Positions 34,990 through 47,775 of a stretch of DNA of 64,000 nt are shown here, in pieces. Source of the stretch: Adineta steineri (taxonomy: Eukaryota > Rotifera > Eurotatoria > Adinetida > Adinetidae); assembly GCA_905250115.1 (NCBI GenBank), contig CAJNOI010000118.1, positions 107,028 through 171,027 on the forward strand. The letters run 5' to 3'. The position numbers were made by a program, and so were the translations under genes. The first letter of the stretch is position 1. Every line of letters begins with the position of its first letter. Under the pieces are notes generated by a model. It saw only the letters and a list, made by a program, of their open reading frames with translations. It had not been told where the DNA came from and ran no database searches.

Positions 34990-37679
34990 TTAATTATAGA
35001 AAGCATTTTTAATTGATTTTTTCATTGATAAAATATTTATTCTTTTCTTTCTTGATCCAGCACTGGAATATCCATTTTCATTAATATCTTCTAAATTCAA
35101 TTCTTCAATAATATTATCTGTACTCTCGGTTGTATTCTTGTTCTTTTTAGATTTCTTATATGACACTGGCGTACGTGGATAAAGAATTTTATCATTATTA
35201 TTATTTTTTAAACGAAAATCTTCTTGTATATTTGTACGTGGCGTAGCAATTATTTGTGAAGATGGTTCTGCTGGGTATGGTTCAATTATTACTGTACGAT
35301 GAGTAATAGGAATTTGTGAAAGACTATTATCATTAGTGACTAGAAAAAAACAAAATGCAAATATCTTTTTTAAATAATAAATAAAAGTCAATATACATGA
35401 TACATCTTGTAAATCAGCTGTTACACTTGAATCTTTCGTTATTTTCATTTCAACATCAGTTACTACTCCATTATCACGATACATCTTTGTTGATTTACGT
35501 GTCTGAGTTGGTGGTGGTGGTGGAATAAATCTCGGTACTAATTCAGCATGATGATGATGATGATAATGAGGATCATAACTAACATCACTGTGAAATTCAT
35601 TACGTGAACATATTGAACATGGTGAATAGGATTCACGATGACGATGATGACGTGTACGATGATGATGACGATGTGGATGATAAGTTCGACCTGAATGACC
35701 ATTATTATGATGACGATGGTGACGACGACTACTACTTTGATGATGTTGATGATCATGTGCAGATGAACTGTCTGTTTTATCATCGAGTCCTTTTATTTGT
35801 GCAACATTTGCTACTGTCAATTCACTAGTTGATGGTGTTTGTGCAAGATTTTTTTCCAGTTCAGCATTTTTTTCTAGTTCAGCATTTTTTTCAATCTAAA
35901 AAGGTTCATATATCTAATATACGACAGTAATTTTCTAGATTATCTAATTATTGTCATGTAAGTATTCTGAAAAATTATCTATTAAGTCATTTTCTATGCA
36001 CTCATCTAAAGTATAAATTTCCTATTCAAATTGACAACGAAAAAACAACATTATTTTTTCAAGTATGATTCATATGCACTTACCAGTTCTCTTGTTTCAG
36101 GCGCTTTACCTAGTCGAGGTAACGGTGGTTCAATAACAGTTGATTTTGGAACAACACTATTTGTTTTTTCTTTCGTTGTATCAACTTCAATTGCATTTTT
36201 CTTCTTATGACTTTTTTTTTCAGGAGTTTTTTTCTCATCTACAAAAGTAAAAATTTAAAAAGAAAAGAAAACTTATTAATATTCATTTTTTAATATACTT
36301 TTATTATTATCATCATTTGTGTTAATTTGTTCAGAGGTAGATGTAATTCCGGAAGGTGTTGGTTGTCCATAGGTCATTTCCATAGGTTGATAGAATTTTG
36401 GATCAGGTTGTACACCAAGTTCATTGTTTGGTGGCCAAACAGGTGGCGGATAAAACATTGTACCAGGTGGTGCACCTTGTAATAACATTTGATCACTACC
36501 ATATGAAGAATAAGGTTGACTAGGATAATTTCCGTATGGTGTATAATCAACTTGTGGTTGATATTGGAAATCATAGATATTATGATCTTCCATCATTGGT
36601 TTAGTTGATTTTGCACGTGTTTGTAATTGATCATTTTGAAAAGATTTTACAACTGGTTTAGCAGTTTCTTTTCGATGTTTTTGATGCCATATACCAATTA
36701 AAATTAATTGTAAACCAAGATAAAATGCAAATGCACATATACCAACACCAGCTAATTTACCACCATTTGTTGATGAAGAAGGATAATCTTCAAGTAAGAC
36801 GATAAATAATTTGATATATATATATGAAGAAAATTTATTTACTTTGAGCATAAAAAACACCACTCATAATTAAAAATATAGCTGCAATTAGTGTAAAAAT
36901 TCCCATACCAATATAGAAAATATAAGAACCCATACGAGTTAAACCAAATGGACCTTCATAGACTGGTTCATCATGTACTACAGGCTAATTAGAAAAATAT
37001 AACTTTTATTAAGTTTTAAATTAATGAAAAATCTTACTTCAATAGTAACAACACCTTGATCATCAATAAAAACTTCTTTTTTCCAATAATCATCAATTGA
37101 TTGTTGTTCATTATCAGTATATCTTATTGATTGTTGCTGTTGTTGTTGTTGTTGTTTTCCAGTTTCATATAATTTTGATTTACTTATTAAATCTCCATTC
37201 ATATAACTGTTAGTTACAGATGTTTGTCCATGATTTATTTGATTATAACTTGCTGTATGGTGATCATAATCATTACCATAACTGATTGCACCTGATTTTG
37301 ATGTTAGCAGAGTTTGTTGAATAATACTATCATCAACGATTAATTTTGGAATATTTCTTTCAGCTGGATTACGTAAAAGATTAGTTTTAGGATCAATTTG
37401 AACTGTCTCAGTCATACCATTATCAGATAAACCTTGATTCGTAACAACATTACTAGCTAATTTAGTTGATGAATATTGTTTAGGTATTGGTTGTTTAATT
37501 TTTGTTTCATTTATTTGTTGAACAGTTGTTGGTACTGTTGTCGATGATCCAATCCCATTATCAACATATACTAATGGTAATTGTAAAGGTGGAGATGTTG
37601 GTGGTTCATCTGCACGACTGTAAATAAACTCCGGATAATAATAATCAGCTGGATATGCTAATGATGAATTATCAACCAT
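34990..37679 (-). CDS. Two-TM membrane protein with polyQ and His-rich tracts, function unknown
   Basis: Six exons (37679-37038, 36984-36843, 36787-36299, 36238-36084, 35895-35397, 35339-34990), joined in frame, give about 760 residues. The N-terminal 210 residues are polar, with a polyQ run of eight (37132-37157). Next come 'EGPFGLTRMGSYIFYIGMG', a first membrane segment ('FTLIAAIFLIMSGVFYA') and a second ('VGICAFAFYLGLQLILIGIW'), then a basic 'HQKHRKE'. After this the chain is Pro/Tyr-rich ('YPPPVWPPNNE') and has an ELEKNAELEKN repeat. A His/Arg-rich tract follows (35520-35760, runs such as 'HRHHHRTRHHRHRE') and a basic C-terminus. No family recognised. The two close TM segments suggest a hairpin with both long tails in the cytoplasm (inference). 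The His tract may bind metal, or be a simple CAT/CAC repeat. Confidence 0.7.
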
Positions 37680-39158
37680 GTCAACATGTAAATAAATGTC
37701 TGTCAGTGCATTACGTTGCTATTGCTTTTGTTGTTGCTTAACCACTGCATTGGTTTATATGCACTTTGCTAAGAGAAACTTTTTTTTAACATTCTAAAGT
37801 GCTTAGTAAACTATGATTGTATGTTTGAATAAATTATTGAATGACGAAAAAGAAAAATAAGAAAAAAAGGTATGGCATCTTTTCATTTCTGTTTATAAAG
37901 ACAGAACTACGAGATATTATAAATGAATGAGTACGTAGAAAATCCAAAGTTGTTAACATACTTCTTTCCTGTCAAAAGCATATTTTAGTTAAATCAATAT
38001 TTTTCTATTCAAATTTTTCCTGTGTAGAAAAAACGAAATGAATATGACCTAATTTTGTTTTAATCGATATTATTATTTGAATTTAAAAAAAACTATATTT
38101 GTCTCATTTGAAATAATATTTAATCAACGCCTTTGGTGAATAACAATTTTCTTCTAGCATATACTCTATATAAACATATTTAGTTTATTTGATATATATC
38201 GAAAAGTGGCAAGTGAATAGACTTCATAAGAGGTTTGAAGGCTAATAAAATATTGATTTGCTATTAAAAAAATGAAAAGTAAATTTTTAACAATTTTACT
38301 AGATTGAACAACGAAGAACAAACAAATTTATATAAGAAGAAAGAGCACTCGTGATTTTTTATATACGAAAATTGATTTAAAAAATAATTAGAAAATTTCT
38401 ATCTAGATAAGGCATATATTTTATTATAATAATAACCAATGCGTATATGCTCCTTTTATTTTTTCATTTTTCATATAATTAAACAATATTATCTAATAGA
38501 CCATGTGATTATTTTTGTATTTTATATTTGTTTTGTCCGTTCTCTTTATCATTAGTATTTGGGCGAAGTTTTTTGTACTAAATGATGCATGTTTTTTTTC
38601 TCGTATCTTCGATAATATTCTCTTATGTAATAAAAACTCAGATTGATAATTAATGCTAAATGATATCTGATACTAAAAAGTATTCAATCGAATAAAAATC
38701 TCAAAATATAATAATAAATACAATGTTATATACAACTTTTTCCTGTTTCTGTTAAAAATAATAATTTATGACGTTAAAAAAGGAGTCATATATAAGTTCA
38801 AAGAATACATTCAATCAATGAATCAAGATTATTTCGTATGTATATATACATTGTTTAGTTTAAGTGGGTGTTTAGTCATTTATTGTGTTTCCATACATTA
38901 ATAATTTCTTTTTAATGAGTAACATGACGTCGATACCTCCGTAGATATTTCGTTCGTTTTCTCTACGCATCATGATCGAAAGAAATAAAAATTTTATTGA
39001 CATTATATACCTGTATAGTGAAGCGTGACTGGTGTGATAGAATATATACTGAGTAAATATATATAAGGCACAGATAGCCTTGCGTCCTATTGTATTTTAC
39101 GATATTTGCTGGCGTCTGTACAATAACGTTTATAGCTTCTCAAAATTATTAAGTAAAA
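37680..39158. other. Intergenic region between divergent genes, with a TATA promoter
   Basis: About 1.5 kb. A TATATATAAGG box at 39058-39068 lies about 90 bp before the start of the hydrolase-like gene. The rest is AT-rich with no coding signal. Confidence 0.6.
39058..39068 (+). promoter_or_regulatory. TATA box of the hydrolase-like gene
   Basis: TATATATAAGG, 91 bp upstream of the ATG at 39159, allowing a transcription start about 30 bp downstream and a short 5' UTR. Confidence 0.55.
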
Positions 39159-40262
39159 ATGTATCATTGGCAATTGTGGTTATTATTTTTGATAATTCCT
39201 GTTATTGGAATTATCTTAGGTGGATTATTTCTTTTTATAAAACGTAATCGTGGACATGGATGGTTGCTTTCGAAATTTTCTGCTTTTACTCGTATACGTT
39301 TTGATCACTTAGAAAAACGACGACAAACCTATTGTCCAGCTAATGAAAAATGTCAATGTCATATAAAAGATTCCGCTGCACATATTGAACCAGATTTATC
39401 ATGTCCACATCGAGCACCAACATTATATATGAGTTTTGCTGGTGCTGCTATGATTGTTGGTGGTGTACGAACAACAGAATGGCGTGGTTCAATGAAAGAA
39501 TTGCATCGTGATGTAGATGATGAATTTGATGCAATATTTTTTACAGATCCAGCGCAATGTTTTTATTTACAAGATCCAAATTATCAATGGGATGGTTTAG
39601 CATATTATCGTAATTTAGTAAAATTATATTCGACACTTTATCGACGTGTTATTTTAATTGGTGCTAGTCTTGGTGGAAGTATGGTGTGTATGTGTGCAGA
39701 TTTAGCAACATTATCAATTGCTTTTAATCCTATATTAGATCCAATATTACTTGGTTTACCTTGGCGTATAATGGGTGCTTACTGTCCAAAATCAAAAGCA
39801 CATGCTATTGTTGATCAAGTACAAACTACTATGGAAAAAATTACTGCGAATAAAACTAGTCATAATTGTGTACTTCATATACATTGGAGTCGATTATCAA
39901 AAGCTGATCAAAGACAAGCTCATCGAGTTGTTGGCGGTGGTAAACATGAAAAACCAAGACAAATTACATGTGTAACATCAGTAATGGATTTTGACCTCGA
40001 TCATCCAGATATGAATAGTGCAAATGGTGTTCACATTTGGTTTCATGAATGTTCTCGTCATGCATTAGCAATGCATTTAAAACGAACTAATGAATTGATA
40101 CCATTATTAAGGCATCATTTATCGGCAACATCAATAACTTTTGCTACGATTAGTCATAAAGTAGAAGAGAAACAACGTCAAGATTCCTATACAATTGATC
40201 TTTCATTACCACCTAAATCTGATGAAAATCAAGAGAAAGATTTTGTTCAAATTGAATTATAA
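39159..40262 (+). CDS. Intronless membrane-anchored alpha/beta-hydrolase-like protein
   Basis: A single uninterrupted frame of 367 residues. An N-terminal membrane anchor ('LWLLFLIIPVIGIILGGLFLF', about residues 7-27) is followed by a basic stop-transfer 'KRNRGHG'. The body has a core strand 'TLYMSFAGAAMIVGG', a loop with 'FDAIFFTDPAQCFYL', and the nucleophile-elbow-like 'LIGASLGGSM' (Ser170). A possible acid and histidine lie in 'HIWFHECSRHALAMH'. The layout (strand, elbow G-x-S-x-G-G, late His) is that of a serine hydrolase, but no named family was recognised. It is the only long gene in the window without an intron, apart from a possible 5' UTR intron. That fits either a recently acquired or a retroposed gene. 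Substrate and cell location are unknown. Confidence 0.72.
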   Translation: MYHWQLWLLFLIIPVIGIILGGLFLFIKRNRGHGWLLSKFSAFTRIRFDHLEKRRQTYCPANEKCQCHIKDSAAHIEPDLSCPHRAPTLYMSFAGAAMIVGGVRTTEWRGSMKELHRDVDDEFDAIFFTDPAQCFYLQDPNYQWDGLAYYRNLVKLYSTLYRRVILIGASLGGSMVCMCADLATLSIAFNPILDPILLGLPWRIMGAYCPKSKAHAIVDQVQTTMEKITANKTSHNCVLHIHWSRLSKADQRQAHRVVGGGKHEKPRQITCVTSVMDFDLDHPDMNSANGVHIWFHECSRHALAMHLKRTNELIPLLRHHLSATSITFATISHKVEEKQRQDSYTIDLSLPPKSDENQEKDFVQIEL

Positions 40263-41551
40263 TAGATTTATCCTTTTTTTTATATGTATTTTTATAACAA
40301 TATAATTGCTTCTCACTCAGAAGAATGATGTACATCATCTTTCATCTGCTAAGAACTTATTGAAATATGGCAAAATTAATTAGAGAAAAAACAAAATAGT
40401 TGATAAAATAGAATAATATAATTGAAGAAATATTCTTAATAAATATTATATATTTTGTCATCAGAGGCTAATTGTCAATCTGAAAAATAAGGATATTAGT
40501 AAACTTAGAATCGTTAATGACGTTACATTTTAATGTGTTTTCAATTACGACTATACAAATAATTTTGAGTATTACTTTATAACTATATATGCGATACAGA
40601 CTTGTGATCACCTTTGTGACTTATTTAGGTAACTTAAAAAAAGAGTGTCTATTTTACTAAAGCATATTTTAAAATAAAAAACTTGAAAATGTAATTAAAT
40701 TTTGCAATAAAAATTTGATGTTATTAATGCTTACTCTATGATTTTCTCTTTTTTCTTCTGTTATTAAGGTAATATTCATCATAATTACTTCCGATACATA
40801 AATCAAAAAACTTACGTTTAAAGACATGTCTCTTTGTTCTTTACTGAATACTAATTATCTACGCGGATCGAATTACTATTTTTAATGTTTTTCTTACATA
40901 CTCTGTTCATTTTATCAGTTGTTAATTATTAATTCATTTGATACAAGTTAATTTTTTGACAAACGATGGAATTAATCATTTCAATTTCTATTATTTTATA
41001 TTTAATTATATTCTTTCCGTATACGAAGAATTGATAAAATAACATTACTCATCATAGAAGTGAAATGAGTAATAATAGTATCAAAGAACATTTTTTGTTC
41101 TTTCATTTCATATATACATATATTTCGACAAAAGAATATGAATTTTTCTATCGTATTCGTTAATGTAAAAATATCAATTAAGTTTCTACTCGAAGATTAA
41201 CAACTGAGAATGAAAAAGATCAATCAAACAATATTTTTATTATTTATAAATAATTAATTAGAATTCATGTATCGATCACATTAATTTTTTCTGAAATCAT
41301 ATGGAATAGAAACTAGTTAAATGCTGGTTAAAATGACACTTGATTCGTTTCTAAGTAGCAACAGCAATTGCTTTCTTCTCTTTTTTCTCTTCTATCGTTC
41401 TCATGCCAATCAAAGTCAAACACCTTCACCTTCTCATGATGAGATGAAGTACAAAACGAGAGAATATATATAAATTTTTTTCCTTCTGCACACCCGTTAT
41501 TGCGTTTGATCAAAAGTAAACATCATCACATTGCATACTAACAATTGAAAA
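40263..41551. other. Intergenic region, no gene recognised
   Basis: About 1.3 kb between two plus-strand genes: 3' UTR of the hydrolase-like gene and the promoter region of RGS22. The minus frame 41328-41513 has no recognisable content. Confidence 0.6.
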
Positions 41552-44500
41552 ATGCCCGAACAATCTTCTGCATCGGTTACTGATTCATGTAGTATACATG
41601 ATTTTGATGAATTACTTTCATTAGATGATATATTTGTTGATTATTTCAATGAATTTCTTCGTTCCGGTATGTTTGTACATAAATTAGAATATAATCGAGA
41701 ATTAAATACATTTATTGAAAAACCAAATGATAAATTATTAAACCTTACTGATGAAAATATTTCAAATATTATTCAAAAACCATCAAATGAAATTGATACT
41801 CTTAGTGTGTTTAGTGGCTTTTCTGATACTATACAATTAGATGAAGTACCTGATGAAATTATTCAAAAGACTTCAAATTCACAAAAACTTCATCAGGCAC
41901 AGATTATGGAATGGGTAAAAAATGAACGACTTGGCCTATTTTGGCGTACAGAACTTTATCGACAATATAAATTATGTAAACTTTTATTACGACCATTAAT
42001 TACAGAAAAAGAACCATCTGTACATTCCAGTCAGGGAATTGGTGGTTATAGTCGACAGTAAGTGTCATTTGATATTAGTTCAAGAAAAATTATTTCATAC
42101 TTATTTTCTAGGAGTGTTTATACAGCTGCTCGAACACTTTCAACAGAGAATTCAAATGCAACTGCACTTGTACGAACAGCAACTGTTGAAGAAGATGATG
42201 AACAAGAAGATTTAGATCAAAGTGAACATTCATCAAATTCAAATATGATGTTTGAAAATAATATTATGGCTTCAGAACTTTTACGTATGCCAAGACCAAT
42301 TTTAAGACCAGGTAGTCGAGCTTATTCTGTACCAGCTAATATAGGTAAATTTTATTTTATTTTTTTCCTTTTATAATTATTCATTTTTATTTTTTTGCCT
42401 AGTTCGATCTCTTTCACTCTTCTTTCCGAATAATCCACCGAAACAGTCTGGAAAAATGTCAAAAAGATCATCAAGTTCGAAAACAAGTCAAAGAAAATCA
42501 ATACCAAAAGATGATGAAAATATATCAATAAATGATCCAAATGATCCAGGAAGTTTATCACTATTTAGTAGTGTTAAAGTAAGATACTTTGACGAATCAG
42601 ACAACGATGAAGAAAATGAAGATATAACAAATTTTGGATTGCAAGTAGAAAGTTCAAGTAGTCAAGTTAAATATAAACATCTTGGTAAGTTATTCAAGAA
42701 TATTTCCTTTCATCTTCATATTAGAAATCTTCCATTGATTTGATTTAGGTTCACATAAAGGTATGCAATCATTTGCTCATTTTCTTCAAACAACAAAAGG
42801 TGGTTATGAACTTTATCGTTTTTGGATGGATTGTGAATTTTTTAAAGATACAATGACTGGTCTTGATCAAATTGAAAATGTTGTTGCACGTACACGTTTA
42901 TTTCGTGATTTAAATGATGGAAAATATCATTTACCATTTATGCGTCATTTACAAAATAAAATTCGTCGTGCTTATGCAGAAACAGCTGGTGTATTAACAC
43001 ATGATGTGTTTTTTCAAGTACAATATGATGTTTTACGTCGTCTTCGAATGTATTGGTCAGCAAGATTTATTATTCATGAATTATTTCAACAACATCATCA
43101 TCATCATTCACATTTTCAATTTCCTACTGAATTAAAACAACCAGCTAAAGTTTGTCTTTATCCTATTGATCATCGAGCAAAAGCAAATCTTGTTGAAATG
43201 ACACGTGTATTTCTTTCAAATGATTATACAACAAATGAAATGATAATTCCTGATGTTAGAAATGAAGAATTTTATGATGAAAGTGAAGAATCATTTAATA
43301 ATACATTTATGAGAAAATATACAAATGTTATTCGAAAAGATAAACAATCTGGTGGATTGTTTTTACGTTATATTACATTTAGTGAACGTCGATTATTACC
43401 ATTAATATTATTCTGTTATGATGTTGATGATTTTCGTTATTCAAATCTTGATGATAAAATTCTTGAAAGTCAACATGGTTTATCTATTTTAAATACTTAT
43501 TTTGGTAAATAATCTCTAAATTATTCAACATATTTTTTCATATCAATTTTTATTTTCTAGGTAATTCAGCTAAGTTATCTCTTGATCAATTTATGCCAGA
43601 TATACAAATAAATCGATGGGTTGAAACATTTCATCAATTAAAATTTGATAAACTTTCATTTGAACCATTATTTAAACGAGCATTACTTATTTTGAAACAT
43701 ACTTGGTTACGTTGTATAAAAGAAGATGTTGATAGTTTTACAGTTGCTTATTATATACCAGCATCACCTTTACAAATAGCTTATGAAAGTGAAGAAGAAG
43801 AAAAAGAGATAAATGATGGTGATGGTAATGAACAACGTTCTGGTTCATCTGTTTCAAAACGACGACTTCAACGAATATGTTCACCTGCTACACAAATTCA
43901 AATATCAGATGAGACAATTTATATAAAACGTCCATGGTTAGATCGTTTTCTTTCGTCGGCAACAAGAAAACGACAAGCAGAATTACGAATGGAATTAACT
44001 GAAGAAGAACGAGAACGTTTACGTGCTGAACGACTTGAACGTTTACGTATCAGAGAATTAAATCGTAAGAAAGCATTAAAAGCAGCAAGAGAAAGACGAA
44101 GACGGGCGAACGAAAAAGGCGATGGAAGTGGTGAACGAACTCGACGATATCCAGGATTTTATATTGATGAAATTTTACCTACTCCAACTGCGTCATTAGC
44201 AAAAGATGTTCAACGTTTATTTCTCAATGGTTTACAACGTCATCTTAAAACAAACAAAACAGCATCACCAAAACTGGAACATAAACTTTGTCTTGTCTTT
44301 GAAATTGCTAAGGTATTGTCATGTCTTCAACCAATCGATTTCTATTTAACAGATATAAAAAGAAACGTATTTGAAAGGAAATTCAATTTTATAGTATATA
44401 CTATATTATTATTAGAGATATGAAGGAATAGAATCATCAGGAAAAAAATCTTTCTTTAAAAATAACTTATTGTTTTTTTTCTTAGTGGATGGATTTAACA

Positions 44501-45910
44501 AATCCATATGAAAAACAACAACATATAGATCGTATGAAAAAGACTTATTTTGATCCTCATTCAAAACGAAATGTTTTTCCATTAACTGATGAACAAAATG
44601 AAATATTAAATGCTAATAATGGTCGTCCAGATCAAATGTTATTTGAACTATTATTTCGTGATTTACGTATTGAGTTAGAAGAAGAATTTGTTAATTATTG
44701 TGAAGATCGTATAAAAATATTTGAAATCGATTCTATTGATGATTTTATTTCACAACCACTGGAAGAATTAACTGCATTATTTAATCGTATAGAAGATGGT
44801 TTGGGACTTGATGATGAAGATGAATTCGATACATTATTTGGTCCTGATGCTGAAGCATCAGCATCAAATGATGATGGTACTGGTAAAGCAACAAAAAAAC
44901 ATTATAGTGAATTATATCAATTATTATCTGATGCTACAATTGGTCGTTTTAATGAACGTTTCTATTATTTTTATGCATATTTAACACATTGGGTTGATGC
45001 AAAAAAAGCACCGTATTTAGATCAAGATTTTTTATTTTGTATCGATGTTAGTCGTTTAAAAGAAATTGCTAATGATGCTACATTACAATCGAAATTACGA
45101 TATATAATTGAAACATATTTAGAATCGACAATCGCAACAAATAATTATACATGTCGTCTTGATCTAACAAATGTTGATTTACAAGTTCGTATGTTACGTG
45201 CATTGCAAAAATCAATACAAGCAAATATACATGATTTTAGTTCGTTAGAAGAAGCACGAACAACTTTAATTAAAGATGTACTTGTTTATTATTATGCAGG
45301 TTTTAAAGCTTATTTAGTACGTATGGATTTAAGTAAAAAACGACCAAAATATATTGTTAAATTACAAGAAAAATTAGCTCTTCATCAACAATTAAGTGCT
45401 TCTAGATTAGATAAAACAAGTACTACACGTTCTACACCATCACTACCAAATAAAAATATACCACCAACAATACGAAAAGCACCATCAGGTACATCTAAAC
45501 AGCAAAAATTAGAATCCACAGCACCAGCTGATATAACAACCGTGACTAAAACTCAATATTTACTTAATGAAAGAACAAAAGCATTTGAAACATTGGCACC
45601 AATTAAAGCTAATGATGTCGCTTTTCCAGATATTAGTAAAACAACAGGACAAGGATCTGCAGCAACTAGTAAATTACGTACTGCTGCTAGTCAAGATGCA
45701 CAAGGAACAAGTACAGACAGATTAAATAGTGAAAAAGAAAAAAAAGAACATCGAGGACCTGTTACTATTCAATATACATTAACAAGTGGACTTATTATTA
45801 AATATTCCGATGGAAGATCAGCTGTTGAAGGAGCACATAGTGGATCTGGTGTTTCATTACAACAACCACGAGAGAGTGTTACTTATTCAGCAGGAAGTAT
45901 AAATGATTGA
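41552..45910 (+). CDS. RGS22: Regulator of G-protein signalling 22 (RGS22)
   Basis: Six exons (41552-42057, 42112-42344, 42403-42684, 42749-43504, 43561-44312 or about 44392, 44486-45910) give about 1,300 residues, close to human RGS22. The N-terminus 'LLSLDDIFVDYFNEFL' is typical of RGS22. It is followed by 'WVKNERLGLFWRTELYRQY'. A first RGS-type helical domain starts at 'GMQSFAHFLQTTKGGYELY' and 'FWMDCEFFK'; a second RGS-like stretch is near 'GLFLRYITFSERRLLPLILF'. A long charged coiled coil ('LTEEERERLRAERLERLRI') and an acidic segment follow. The C-terminal 150 residues are Ser/Thr/Lys-rich. RGS22 is mainly a testis/cilium-associated protein in animals. The donor of exon 5 is ambiguous: GTATTG at 44313 or GTATAT about 80 bp later, both phase 0. 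The last 28 coding bases overlap the antisense coding end of the next gene. Confidence 0.85.
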
Positions 45911-47775
45911 CGTTGACGAGTAACAGTTGATTGTATTGGTGGCAGAACATTCGGTGATTTCGTTTGTCGTTTTAATTGTGATAATAATGTCTAATAGAAA
46001 AAAAAGAATATAAAAATTATTTTCCATATTTCTCTCAATTTATAATAGAAAAAGAAAATCTAATTCATAAATATGAAAACTTACTTGAGCAATATTAACT
46101 TTTCGTGTCCAACTATCAATTTCATATTGTAATTGTTTTGATTGTTCAATACTATAAGCATAATTGATAATTGATGGTGCTTGTTTAATATCAGCTAATC
46201 GATTTTTTAAAATATTATTTTCATTAAAAATAACTTCATTTTCATGTTCAATAGAATTTATTTCATTTGTTAATTTTTCTAAACGATTCTCTAATAATTT
46301 ACATTTATTTTCCATATCAAATTTCTCTTTTTCCTGTTGAAATAATTCTGTTTTCATCTCTTGTAATTGATTAAGTACTGGATATTGAGCAGATTTTTCT
46401 ATTTTATATTGTCTATCAAGTTTTTCATATGTATTCAAATAATCAACTTTTCTTGTTCGAACAAAATTAATATCGATTTCACGCATTTTTTCATGTGAAT
46501 GATCAAGTGCATAAATTGCTGCATCAACTATTCGGATACGTAATTGTGTACGTGCTGTATTTGTGTGTAAATTTCCAATTAAACTCATACGCGAATGTAA
46601 TCGTTTATTAAAATGATTGATAAGAAGTTCAGCTGGAATACGTACACGTGATTTGTTCATTTTTTCGCCACTTATCTTTTGTCGAAATTTATTTATATTT
46701 TTTCTTAAATCATCATAGAACATTTCATGAGCAGTTTCATCAGATTCGGCAGTTCGAAGAAGAACCTAAATATGTATACATATACGTAAACCCATTCTCT
46801 ATTGATATATAATTAACAAAAAATGTATCAAATTCTATCTCACAGCTGACTCTGATTAATGCAGTTTTTGTTCTTGCGAATAAAGATTTCCAGTATGGTT
46901 TCTGCTAGTTGTTTATAATATATCGTATGAATTATTTTTTCTTTCAATCTGACTAATGATCAACAAATTGATTTCTTTAGTTTAAGATTTCGAGAAATAT
47001 CTATTACTAATCATGATTAAGATGAAGTTAGTAGTTTTGTTTCTATACTTGAAGAGAAACGTTTTCAAAGTGTTTAAACTTACATAAAAGTGATCCAGTA
47101 CTAATCGAGCATTCATATTCATTCGTTCCAAATCTAATTTTGTTTGCTCAATTTCATATGCAGCTATTGATAATTTTTCTTGTTCAACACGTAAAAGATA
47201 TGCTTCAAACATATAACTACGCCAATTATTTACTAGTTTACTCCATGATGGTAATGCATTAGATGAAGGAAGTGAATTTCTTTTAACTAAAAATTTTCAT
47301 TTAAATAAATCTTATTGATTAGAAGAAGAGATTCGATTATTTACGAGATGAACGTCGTGCTACTTCTGGTAATTTCGCATATACTGATGATTGATCCGAA
47401 GAAGTATATCTGTCAGTAATATTCATATCATCTTCATCTTCATAGTCATTAAATTTTTCAATAATTTTTGAACTTTCAATACGTCGTAAATAACGGGAAA
47501 AAAGTTCATTCTCCAAACGTGTATATTTATTTATTTTTCTTGAATATATATATTTTATTAATGATAGAATAAATCAATTGTACTAAATGTACTTACTCAG
47601 CTTTATGAATTGCAGCCAATAACTGAATACTTGCAAAACGATTAGTAGATTCATTACTCATTAATGATGAACTTTCTAAAGATAATCCACGTCTTGCACG
47701 TCCTATACTTTCTATTGGTAAAAATTCTATATCTGGATCTGAATGTCGTATTCGATTAATCAAACGATCTGTCAT
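45883..47775 (-). CDS. Coiled-coil axonemal-type protein (CCDC113/CFAP263-like)
   Basis: Five exons (47775-47597, 47538-47345, 47286-47085, 46765-46085, 45990-45883), all joined in frame, give about 450 residues. Long alpha-helical, charged sequence dominates. 'LENELFSRYLRRIE' near residue 70 resembles the N-terminal helix of CCDC113. 'LINHFNKRLHSRMSL' and the end 'YEIDSWTRKVNIAQ' resemble its C-terminal DUF4201-type coiled coil. CCDC113 and CCDC96 form a complex on ciliary microtubules; CCDC96 is the main alternative. The assignment rests on short matches in coiled-coil sequence and is only moderately sure. The stop at 45883-45885 lies inside the last RGS22 exon, giving a 28-bp tail-to-tail coding overlap. 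Confidence 0.65.

Noticed and set aside
35538-35828. Antisense and shifted ORFs rich in His, Val, Ile or Asp
   Set aside because: Shadows of the CAT/GAT simple repeat in the His-rich exon of the two-TM protein.
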